From Faecalibacter sp. LW9 (GTDB taxonomy: Bacteria > Bacteroidota > Bacteroidia > Flavobacteriales > Weeksellaceae), in the NCBI RefSeq assembly GCF_034661295.1, contig NZ_CP141062.1, forward strand, positions 620,001-684,000: 64,000 bases of DNA, in the 5' to 3' direction. A program made the position numbers and the translations under genes. The notes beneath the pieces were generated by a model. That model was not told the DNA's origin. It saw only the letters and a program-made list of their open reading frames with translations, and made no database searches. Of the stretch, positions 56,758 through 64,000 are shown piece by piece. The stretch's first letter is position 1. The number at the start of each line of letters is the position of its first letter.

Positions 56758-57526
56758 ATGAAAATATATGAAACGGATTTTCCCATGTAATATCTATGGA
56801 AGCATAATGTGTGCTATGTGTAGCATTTTTTTCAATTAAATTATTCATATATCCTAAACTAATAGCCAACGGAGTGTTCTGTGGTCTCAAAGTATAAAAC
56901 AAGGTAAAACGTGATTCTTTATATTTAAAACGACTCCATTCCTTGGATAAATTATGTTTACTCGTTGCAAACAGAATTTCTGTACCTCCTGTAATCGTAT
57001 GATGATTTTCTGAATCAATCGGAACTGAAATTTGTGATTTTAAACGAGAACGCAATTGTATAGGTTCATCTATATTTTGCCAATAATGATCGACAAATTT
57101 ACGAGCTTCTTGTCGTGCTGTTTGTGTTAATTTGACTTTACCTATTGAAGTAGAATACGCCACACGTCCATAAATTCTCATTTCATTTTGTGTCGATATT
57201 TTTTCGATATCATCATCCATCGAATATTCCATTTGTTTACGATAACTTAAGGCATAAGACACTTTCCAATGTTTATCCAATTGGTGATAAAATTCTTGAT
57301 TTATCACAATGATTGCTGGCTTTGATGTAATGTTGTAATTCTCTTCATCACTCTTTAAACCTAATCCAACATACGTCATTGATTCCATCTTTTCATTCAA
57401 ATCTTGTTTCATTCCTAATGCAAACCAACTTGCACCATTGGTATCGCCCAAACCAGGAGGAGATAATTGAGCCTGAGCAGATGATAAAACAAATAAAAAA
57501 AGGGCAATAAAAAATAATTTATTCAA
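56756..57526 (-). CDS. DUF2490 domain-containing protein
   Basis: 256-aa predicted outer-membrane or periplasmic beta-rich protein. Signal peptide residues 1-19 (ending AQAQ). Seen DUF2490 features: FYHQLDKHWKVSYALSYR, TQTARQEARKF and alternating strands to the C-terminal SIDITWENPF. Start appears to be TTG; no in-frame ATG lies upstream within the signal region. Function unknown. Its 3' end abuts the his terminator. Confidence 0.75.
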   Translation of the reverse strand: MNKLFFIALFLFVLSSAQAQLSPPGLGDTNGASWFALGMKQDLNEKMESMTYVGLGLKSDEENYNITSKPAIIVINQEFYHQLDKHWKVSYALSYRKQMEYSMDDDIEKISTQNEMRIYGRVAYSTSIGKVKLTQTARQEARKFVDHYWQNIDEPIQLRSRLKSQISVPIDSENHHTITGGTEILFATSKHNLSKEWSRFKYKESRFTLFYTLRPQNTPLAISLGYMNNLIEKNATHSTHYASIDITWENPFHIFS

Positions 57527-57616
57527 AAGAATAGTTTTTGGGGATAAAGAATAGATATAAAAAAACGCTATGAATTCGTACAGCGTGCGAAATTGAGGGG
57601 AAAATTAACTGCTTGA

Positions 57617-58040
57617 TTAATCGTCAATTCCTTTAAAGTTTCCTTTCGAATCAAAATCAAGATCTAATCCATTTGTTAACTCCACTTCATAACCGAATCT
57701 TTTCTATTTTTTTAATTCCTGTATTTGGAAAACTTTTTCGTACATAATTCGCTATCGCTTTAGGCGCAAAACCTGTTGGAATCGAGTTTCTTTTTCCATC
57801 CACTTCTTTCCAATTTCCACTTCCATCAAATTCTATTTTTGTACCATTGGTTAAGATAACTTCGTATTCTTCTTTAATGATATCATCATCTAAAATTACT
57901 GCACTTACATTTTTAGAACCAAAATAAGTTTGAATAAACTGTTGTCCTGTTACAGGTAATTGATTCAATTTAATCACTTGATTTTGTGCAAAAACAAACA
58001 TTCCAATTGTTAACATTACAAGGCTTACTAACTTTTTCAT
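57617..58040 (-). pseudogene. PepSY-like domain protein, frameshifted
   Basis: Small secreted protein, signal peptide ending VFAQ (residue 19), then a PepSY-like domain: IIKEEYEVILTNGTKIEFDG, NWKEVDGK and FPNTGIKKIEK. The frame stops at 57687, but one base over the sequence continues as FGYEVELTNGLDLDFDSKGN to a stop at 57617, exactly the second half of the repeated domain. The shift lies near 57696-57703 in an AAAA/TT context. Two homopolymer losses or one insertion would explain it; real decay is possible since the gene is dispensable. Confidence 0.8.
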
Positions 58041-58361
58041 AATTCTATGTTTTTAATTTGATAAGGCGAAGTTCAACAATGAATTAGGAAAGAATTGGGA
58101 ATAATTTAGGGAGAAATTAAATTTAACGACTATCAAAAAGCATCAAAACTTTAGATAGAAATAGTATAACACGAATGAAGGGAGATTGTAAAGTAAAGTT
58201 CATTAAATATTAAATAGCTTCTTTCTATAATAATATCAACGACGAAAAACATCTCGAGATATTCCGATCATTTCTTTAATTTCAAGCTTACCTTACCTTC
58301 TAAAAATAAAAAAGGAGACTAAAATTGGCCTCCTTCTCTTTTATAGCATGTTATTGATTGA
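58041..58361. other. Intergenic region without recognised genes
   Basis: About 320 bases between the PepSY-like and DUF4374 genes. No credible open frame, RNA gene or repeat was found. Only the terminator of the DUF4374 gene lies at its right end. Confidence 0.5.
58305..58340 (-). terminator. Rho-independent terminator after DUF4374 gene
   Basis: On the minus strand AAGGAGG pairs with the CTCCTT of the opposite arm, followed by six T and an AT-rich stretch. A somewhat imperfect stem. Confidence 0.7.
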
Positions 58362-59687
58362 TTAGAAAACACCTATATAGTGATTTCCTGGTTTATTTAT
58401 TAATTTAGCACCTTTAGTAACTGCTCCTGTACGACTGTTTAAGATGTAAATATTCCCATCTTTACCTACTGGAGTTACAGCAACATAAACTTCATCACCG
58501 TCTACAACAAATCCTTGATATTGACCAAATCCTAATGCTGGATCGTAGTCAATTCCTTCTACTTTCTGAGCAGTTCTATTGTTCAGATCTAAACGAGCAA
58601 TAAATCCTTGGTCTCCTGACGCAGTATAAGAATAAGCTGCATAAGCAATTCCATTTCCTGCATAACGCCAAGAATCTACATAAGTTCCTGTTACCCCTAA
58701 AGCTGCATCTAAACTAAATACGTAAGAATTATCGTAGTTATTTGTTTGATCAATTTTTAAGATGTGAGAACCTTTTGTTCCACGTTGTGTTGCTTGGTAG
58801 ATATTCCCATCAGTTCCTACGAAACTATTGAAACTTCTGTATCCACTTGTATCTCCATTATCTACTGTAGAAGTAATAAATGTTGGATTTGCTAAAGAAG
58901 GATAATCAACCACTAAAGATTTAGTTCCTAAACGCTCAAATCCAGATTGGTTTGTACCTGTAGCTGGATTCGTTTTACGCATCCAAGTACCGATGATTAA
59001 TTTGTTTCCTGCTTTATTTAAAGTTGGAGCATCTAAACGGAAGATATGATGTCCTTGCGCTTCTTCAGCTGCTGATAAAGGAATTTCGTATTGTTTGTAA
59101 CCTGAAATTAAGATATTTTTTAAATCTAAAGCTAAAACAGTCGCAGTACCTCTTGTATGTTTGTAAGAACCATCTGCATTTGTCACTACAACTGGAGAAG
59201 TAACATTCACAGCAATTCCTGTATTATCTCCATCAAATAATTTTGCCCAACGTGGTGATGTACCAGCATATTGAGAGATATTTACAGTTGTTCCAGATTG
59301 TGTAAATCCATTCCCTCCATTTACGTCATATGTCATAAATGTACCTCCATTATCTCCTGTGTAAGTAATGTTGAATAATTTACTTCCATCATTTGATGAA
59401 TTAAGACGGGCTGTACGGTTAGATAAAACGTTAAAACCATCATCAAATACATTAATCGAATAATTTGGATTTTTTGCATTTTCCTTTGATACAGAGTAAA
59501 CAATTGTTCCTCCATTTCCATCTCCAGGGTTATCTTGCATTTTAGCACCTGCTACTGTAATCCAACGGTCAGCCGTTCCTGGATTTTCAGTATTTGGAGT
59601 AGAAGAATCATCATCGCTACAACTAGTTAAAGCGAATGGAGCAAATAATGCACCGCATAATAATGCTCTGAAAAAGTTCTTTTTCAT
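58362..59687 (-). CDS. DUF4374 domain-containing lipoprotein
   Basis: 441-aa lipoprotein: signal with lipobox FALTSCSDDDSS near Cys23, then a beta-propeller-like domain with repeated blades such as GNGIAYAAYSYTASGDQGF and GQYQGFVVDGDEVYVAV. DUF4374 proteins are usually encoded directly after a TonB-dependent receptor in Bacteroidota, as here (12-base gap), and are thought to assist uptake of an iron chelate or similar ligand at the cell surface. The ligand is not evident. Confidence 0.88.
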   Translation of the reverse strand: MKKNFFRALLCGALFAPFALTSCSDDDSSTPNTENPGTADRWITVAGAKMQDNPGDGNGGTIVYSVSKENAKNPNYSINVFDDGFNVLSNRTARLNSSNDGSKLFNITYTGDNGGTFMTYDVNGGNGFTQSGTTVNISQYAGTSPRWAKLFDGDNTGIAVNVTSPVVVTNADGSYKHTRGTATVLALDLKNILISGYKQYEIPLSAAEEAQGHHIFRLDAPTLNKAGNKLIIGTWMRKTNPATGTNQSGFERLGTKSLVVDYPSLANPTFITSTVDNGDTSGYRSFNSFVGTDGNIYQATQRGTKGSHILKIDQTNNYDNSYVFSLDAALGVTGTYVDSWRYAGNGIAYAAYSYTASGDQGFIARLDLNNRTAQKVEGIDYDPALGFGQYQGFVVDGDEVYVAVTPVGKDGNIYILNSRTGAVTKGAKLINKPGNHYIGVF

Positions 59688-59699
59688 ATTGATAGTAAT

Positions 59700-62123
59700 T
59701 TAGAATTTATTAATTGTATAATTTAGTTTTAGGTAAAACGAACGTCCAGGTTTTTGAACTGCATAGTTATCAAATAGTCGTTCGTCGAAAATATTACGTG
59801 CATCAAAGCTGACGATAAATTTCTTGTTTGGGAAGGCATAACTCAATCCAAAATCATGGGCTGTTTGATCTGGATTTTTACGAGAACCTCCTACTCCTCC
59901 AGTTTGCCATAACGTTTCAAATGCTTTAACGTAAGCGAAGTTATAATTTAAGCTTAAACGTGATTTCTTTTGAAATAAATCATTAAACGTATATTGTAAA
60001 TTGGCATTTCCATTAAAAAATGGTTCTGTAGGAATTTGTTGATTATAATATTGTAACTGATTGCCTTGAGCGTCGTATTTTATTTTATATAATGAATTGA
60101 ATTGAGAGAAATTAATCAAAGCATTAAAGTTTCGACCATATTTATAACCTAATTCAAATTCATATCCTATGGCTTGCGATTTACCTAAGTTTTCCATCGG
60201 AAGTACCTCTAAAGCATCATTAACACGCGTACTAATTCTACGCATTAATTTATCTTTTGTATCACGTACAAATCCAGATACAGAAGCTGAAAAAGTATGC
60301 GATTTTACTTTATAAGGTCCTAATTTCGCACCGATATTTAAGTTGTCCGAAACTTCAGGTTTTAATGAGATTGATCCTGCAAGATTATCTCCTGGATCAC
60401 CAAATAATTCGCGATCATTTGGCATTCTTACAGCTCGTTCAGCAGATAATAACGCTGTAATTCCATCTGAAATTTGATAAGAAGATGCGAAACCATAACC
60501 ATTCGTGTTAAAATTATTTGTTGATTTTTCTTCTATTCGAGTAGCATTACCATTGGCATCAATAACCAATTTAGGATCCATCTTATCTGTACGTTGATTG
60601 TAATGTTTGAAGAAAGCATTTAATTTAAATTTGTTATTAAACGCTCTAAAATCATAAGCAATCGTCGAAATTGTCTTAGTTAAATCTCTTGTACCTAAGA
60701 AAGAACGTTCCAATTCAGATTTCATATCATCACGATCCGTACGATCAAAAACATAGAGATAGTTATTTAAAGTAATATTGTGATTTTTAGAAATTTGATA
60801 CGATAAAATTGATCGACCTGTAATAATTTCACGATTCAAATGATTGATTGTTGGAGCACCTTGTTGAGCACCTGTAGGACTTAAAATTGGATTTCCATCT
60901 AATCCTAATGCTACATTTCCATCCCAATTATAGCGGTATTTAACCGTATCATTTATAACCTCGTTGTTTTTACTGTAAGAAACATTTAAATTTAATTTTA
61001 AACCATCTAAGAATAAATCTTTTTTCTCATAAGTCATTCCTAAAACATTTCCTTCAGACTCGCTAAATCGACCTTTATAAGGAGTCGTCATGTATTGACC
61101 GTGTTGAATTTCATTGTAATCATTTGAACGATTATATGAAATCATAAACTGATCTGCCCATTTAACATCCGAAAAACCAACTTCTATACGACCACCATAC
61201 GATTCATACGCATCATTAAAGCGTTTTGCAGTAATGTACTCATGTCTTCCGTTTGGCAAAATATTATAAACATGATCTCCAGATACTTTATAATCATTAT
61301 CAGAATAATTATAAAAACCAGAAACTTTAGTTGTAAATCCTGATTTTGCACGATAAAAACCAAACACATTAGATTGTGTTGTATTAAATGATCCATAAGA
61401 AATCGAAGCATTTAAAGTATTGCGAGCACCTTTCTTTAAAACAACATTAATCGCTCCTCCCATTGCATCATCACTTAAGTGTCCCGGAATTACACCTTTG
61501 TACACTTCAATACGCTCGATTAAAGCTGGTGGAATACTTTCCAAGTTAAAAGATGAACCATAAGTGGATAATGGAAGACCATCGATAAATACACTTACCG
61601 AATTTCCAGACATTCCATTTAAATTATAATCTACACGAGCTCCAAGTCCACCGTTCTGACGAACTTTAATTCCTACCGTACGATCTAATAATTCATTCGT
61701 TTGAATATTTCTTGTCGCTGCTTCTGCAGTTTCAATCACATTCATTGCAAAACCTTGTTTTTCTAGTTCATTTTTTACAGATTTTAGTTTTACAATGTTC
61801 ACCTGATTTAATTTAATATCAGACGCATCGCTTAAATGGATATTGTAATCAAAATCTTTATCTGAAACCTTAAGAAGAAACGTTTCTTCTACTTTACCAC
61901 GTATAACGATTAATTTATATTCACCGTTAGCTAAATCATCAAAAGCATATTTTCCATCTGCTCCTGTTTGCGTATAACGTTTAGTTTTTTTATTTAGTAA
62001 TTTAATTTGAGAAGATCTTACAACTTCATTATTTTCATCGTAAACAGTACCCGAAATTTTATGTTGGGCATTTGTAACAACAGATAAAAACAAAAATATT
62101 GCAAGTGTCGAATTCTTAAACAT
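59700..62123 (-). CDS. TonB-dependent receptor
   Basis: 807-aa outer-membrane transporter. Signal peptide 1-19, an N-terminal carboxypeptidase-regulatory-like domain (~22-95, ISGTVYDENNEVV), plug domain (~125-230, with GALGARVDYNLNG-like sequence and VYKGVIPGHLSDDAMGGAIN), then a 22-strand barrel ending in LKLNYTINKF. No SusD-like partner follows, so this is a siderophore/haem-type rather than glycan-type receptor. Ligand unknown. Operon with the DUF4374 lipoprotein; a -7 box and palindrome lie just upstream. Confidence 0.93.
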   Translation of the reverse strand: MFKNSTLAIFLFLSVVTNAQHKISGTVYDENNEVVRSSQIKLLNKKTKRYTQTGADGKYAFDDLANGEYKLIVIRGKVEETFLLKVSDKDFDYNIHLSDASDIKLNQVNIVKLKSVKNELEKQGFAMNVIETAEAATRNIQTNELLDRTVGIKVRQNGGLGARVDYNLNGMSGNSVSVFIDGLPLSTYGSSFNLESIPPALIERIEVYKGVIPGHLSDDAMGGAINVVLKKGARNTLNASISYGSFNTTQSNVFGFYRAKSGFTTKVSGFYNYSDNDYKVSGDHVYNILPNGRHEYITAKRFNDAYESYGGRIEVGFSDVKWADQFMISYNRSNDYNEIQHGQYMTTPYKGRFSESEGNVLGMTYEKKDLFLDGLKLNLNVSYSKNNEVINDTVKYRYNWDGNVALGLDGNPILSPTGAQQGAPTINHLNREIITGRSILSYQISKNHNITLNNYLYVFDRTDRDDMKSELERSFLGTRDLTKTISTIAYDFRAFNNKFKLNAFFKHYNQRTDKMDPKLVIDANGNATRIEEKSTNNFNTNGYGFASSYQISDGITALLSAERAVRMPNDRELFGDPGDNLAGSISLKPEVSDNLNIGAKLGPYKVKSHTFSASVSGFVRDTKDKLMRRISTRVNDALEVLPMENLGKSQAIGYEFELGYKYGRNFNALINFSQFNSLYKIKYDAQGNQLQYYNQQIPTEPFFNGNANLQYTFNDLFQKKSRLSLNYNFAYVKAFETLWQTGGVGGSRKNPDQTAHDFGLSYAFPNKKFIVSFDARNIFDERLFDNYAVQKPGRSFYLKLNYTINKF

Positions 62124-62138
62124 TGGTTAAAATTTTCC

Positions 62139-62146
62139 CAAAACTA
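62139..62146 (-). promoter_or_regulatory. -7 box TAGTTTTG of the TonB receptor operon
   Basis: TAnnTTTG match on the minus strand, 15 bases before the receptor ATG. Confidence 0.48.
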
Positions 62147-62147
62147 A

Positions 62148-62186
62148 ATTTTATTTAGATTAAGTCCAAATTAACTTAAATAAAAT
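62148..62186. promoter_or_regulatory. Inverted repeat at the TonB receptor promoter
   Basis: Ten-base arms ATTTTATTTA (62148-62157) and TAAATAAAAT (62177-62186), with an inner pair TTAAGT/ACTTAA. It lies directly upstream of the -7 box, where a repressor such as Fur could block transcription. The 9-mer TTATTTAGA within it recurs inverted at 62328-62336 in front of the divergent gene. Confidence 0.45.
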
Positions 62187-62301
62187 TTATTTGTTTAACT
62201 ATTTTATATATAGCTATATAAATTGATAATTTGATAAGAATGAGATTCATCAGTAATTGGAATTTTATAACTAATGTTTAGAATTATTATAAATAAAGTC
62301 T

Positions 62302-62309
62302 TACTTTTG
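62302..62309 (+). promoter_or_regulatory. -7 box TACTTTTG of the ankyrin gene
   Basis: TAnnTTTG match 53 bases before the ATG. A second TTATTTAGA-type half-site (62328-62336, minus orientation) lies just downstream of the predicted transcript start. Confidence 0.48.
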
Positions 62310-62362
62310 AATTCAAATTAAAATTGGTCTAAATAATAATTAAACAACATACAAACTCTCAT

Positions 62363-63826
62363 ATGAAAAAATTATTCATTACAGTTGCCGTATTAGTTGC
62401 TTCATTTTTACAAGCACAAACTAATACTTTGATGGATGCTGGATTTTGGAAAAAGAATCCAACAGTTGAAACAGTAAAAACTGAAATTTCAAAAGGAAAT
62501 AGTCCATCTCAACAAAATGGAGGATTTTTTGATCCTGTGGTGATAGCGATAAATAATAAAGCAGATTTTGATGTTTTAAAATTTTTAATTGAACAAGATG
62601 GAAATGCTGTGGATAAAAAAACACACCATTCTCGCATTTATTTACAATGGGCTGCTGCTGCAGGTAATTTAGAATTAGTCAATTATTTATTAGCAAAAGG
62701 TTCTGATGTTCACTACAAAGACAGCCACGGTGATGATGTGATTACATACGCAGCAAGTGCTGGAAACAAGAATTTAGCGGTTTATGATGCCTTAATCAAA
62801 GCAGGTGCTAATCCTAAAGTAAAAAACGAAGATGGTACAAACATAATTATGGAGTCTATCGCAAATGATACGGATTTAAAAATTGCAGAATACTTTGTTT
62901 CTAAAGGTGTTTCATTAACGGAGAAAGATAACTTCGGACGTACAGTCGCTGACTATTCTACGAAAGTTGGGAATTTAGAAATCTTAGATTTATTAGCTGC
63001 TAAAGGTGTCAAACCTACAGATCAAGCTTTATTCTTCGCAACGCAAGGCTCTAGAATGAAAGAAAATGGAGTTGAAGTTTTCAAAACTTTAGTTGAAAAA
63101 TATAAATTAAATCCAAAAGCTCTAAACCCTCAAGGTCAATCATTATTACACGCCTTATCTCGTCGTGGAAATTCAGAAATCATCAATTATGTAATTTCTA
63201 AAGGAGCTGATGCTAAAGTAGTAGATAAAGCAGGCAACACCGCATTAATGGTGGCTGCTGCCGGAAAAAACACAGATTTAATCAATTTATTCTTATCAAA
63301 ATCTAACAATGTTAATGCTGTAAACTCTAATGGAGAATCGGCTTTGACAAAGGCGGTAGCATCTGGAACTCCTGAAATCGTAACTTTATTAATCGATAAA
63401 GGTGCAAAAACGGATATCAAGGATAAAGAAGGTAATAATTTAGCATCATATTGGTTCAATTCTTTCAAACCAAATGATGAAACATTTGCACAAAAACAAG
63501 AAATATTAGCAAAGGCGAAGATAGATTTTAAAGCTACTCAACAAAAAGGTTCGACATTATTGCATTTAGCCGTAGATAAAGGTGATAACGCTTTAGTAAA
63601 GAAAGCAATTGAATTAGGAGTAAATATTAATGCACAAGACGAAGACGGGAATACAGCTTTACACAAAGCGGCTTTAGTGGCAAAAGATGATGCAATTTTA
63701 AAAACATTAGTAGCTGCGGGAGCAAATAAAAATTTAAAAACTGAATTTGAGGAAACGGCTTACGAATTAGCTGCTCAAAACGAATTTTTAAAGAAAAATA
63801 ATGTATCGATTGACTTCTTAAAATAA
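62363..63826 (+). CDS. Ankyrin repeat domain-containing exported protein
   Basis: 487-aa protein with a signal peptide (residues 1-19, ending LQAQ) followed almost entirely by ankyrin repeats (~45-475), about ten to twelve, recognised by units such as GNLELVNYLLAKGSDVHYKD, AGNTALMVAAAGKNTDLINL and DGNTALHKAALVAKDD. Probably periplasmic and scaffold-like; no enzymatic motif. Divergent from the TonB receptor and only 7 bases before the DUF2271 gene, suggesting a shared role in the uptake locus. Confidence 0.92.
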   Translation: MKKLFITVAVLVASFLQAQTNTLMDAGFWKKNPTVETVKTEISKGNSPSQQNGGFFDPVVIAINNKADFDVLKFLIEQDGNAVDKKTHHSRIYLQWAAAAGNLELVNYLLAKGSDVHYKDSHGDDVITYAASAGNKNLAVYDALIKAGANPKVKNEDGTNIIMESIANDTDLKIAEYFVSKGVSLTEKDNFGRTVADYSTKVGNLEILDLLAAKGVKPTDQALFFATQGSRMKENGVEVFKTLVEKYKLNPKALNPQGQSLLHALSRRGNSEIINYVISKGADAKVVDKAGNTALMVAAAGKNTDLINLFLSKSNNVNAVNSNGESALTKAVASGTPEIVTLLIDKGAKTDIKDKEGNNLASYWFNSFKPNDETFAQKQEILAKAKIDFKATQQKGSTLLHLAVDKGDNALVKKAIELGVNINAQDEDGNTALHKAALVAKDDAILKTLVAAGANKNLKTEFEETAYELAAQNEFLKKNNVSIDFLK

Positions 63827-63833
63827 TTTAGAA

Positions 63834-64000
63834 ATGAAATTTAACGCCATAAAAAAAATAGTTGGATTAGTAATCATCTTAATGGCTACTGCCACTTTTG
63901 CTCAAACAACGAAATACAAAACAATGATTCAAATGCAGAATTACACGGGTAAGGAAGCTTACATTGTAGTTTCTTTAATCAATCCTAAAGGACAATACGA
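63834..64000 (+). CDS. DUF2271 domain-containing protein (5' part, cut by window edge)
   Basis: The first 55 codons are present: MKFNAIKKIVGLVIILMATA signal peptide ending TFAQ, then TMIQMQNYTGKEAYIVVSL and INPKGQYE, typical of the start of DUF2271 periplasmic proteins. These are often found beside TonB receptors, DUF4374 and PepSY-type genes in Bacteroidota. Starts 7 bases after the ankyrin gene. Confidence 0.78.
   Translation, partial: MKFNAIKKIVGLVIILMATATFAQTTKYKTMIQMQNYTGKEAYIVVSLINPKGQY

Noticed and set aside
62241-62252. TGAGATTCATCA as a fourth FNR-like site
   Set aside because: It deviates from the shared GTCA half and lies about 55 bp from the nearest -7 box, unlike the other three.

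Overview
AT-rich chromosomal DNA from a member of the Bacteroidota, most likely order Flavobacteriales (a Weeksellaceae-type genome such as Empedobacter is a guess, not shown). The evidence is the set of lineage-specific genes (gldB, gldC, sprA, type IX secretion sorting domains, fused ccoNO), promoters with the Bacteroidota -7 box TAnnTTTG, and almost no Shine-Dalgarno sequences. There are no rRNA or tRNA genes, insertion sequences, prophage or CRISPR arrays. Most of the window is core chromosome.

Layout. 1-4650 (minus): rimP-nusA-infB, with infB cut by the window edge and carrying a frameshift. 4785-8137: a DUF456 membrane protein, then mscS-pdxJ-alpha/beta hydrolase. 8170-11757: ABC ATPase, a YceI lipoprotein, an acidic hypothetical protein, DUF423 and tsaB. 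11815-16286: TolC-type protein, gldC, gldB, nadE, VanZ and gcvH. 16307-24093: the giant T9SS translocon gene sprA and ruvA. 24186-33774: a complete cbb3 oxidase locus (TauE/SafE, ccoH, ccoG, ccoP, ccoQ, ccoNO, ccoS, copper ATPase ccoI) and a divergent Crp/Fnr regulator. 33953-43641: two tandem paralogous giant T9SS-exported adhesin-like proteins. 43706-48259: leucyl aminopeptidase, hydrolase, hflX and a third T9SS cargo. 48390-56757: the histidine operon hisG-D-C-(S23)-B-H-A-F-IE, with a His-rich leader peptide and attenuator. 56756-64000: DUF2490, a frameshifted PepSY-like gene, DUF4374 lipoprotein, TonB-dependent receptor, ankyrin protein and the start of a DUF2271 gene, which resembles an iron or chelate uptake locus.

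How the parts work together. SprA, GldB and GldC belong to the T9SS/gliding machinery, and three proteins here (1503, 1623 and 299 aa) end in type A sorting domains it would recognise. The Crp/Fnr gene sits head-to-head with ccoI. A shared 14-bp FNR-like palindrome occurs upstream of ccoS, in the regulator/ccoI gap and upstream of yceI, which suggests a small oxygen or redox regulon. The his operon looks controlled by classical ribosome-mediated attenuation, with mutually exclusive RNA hairpins visible in the sequence.

The most unusual structure is in the his operon. Nearly every intercistronic gap is a long imperfect palindrome built from short degenerate words (TTAAGT, GTGGTTAAG, TTTATGTG), and one gap also holds a four-helix-bundle (S23-type) gene. 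Three genes (infB, hisIE, PepSY-like) carry small indels that break otherwise recognisable proteins, so consensus errors in the assembly should be considered.
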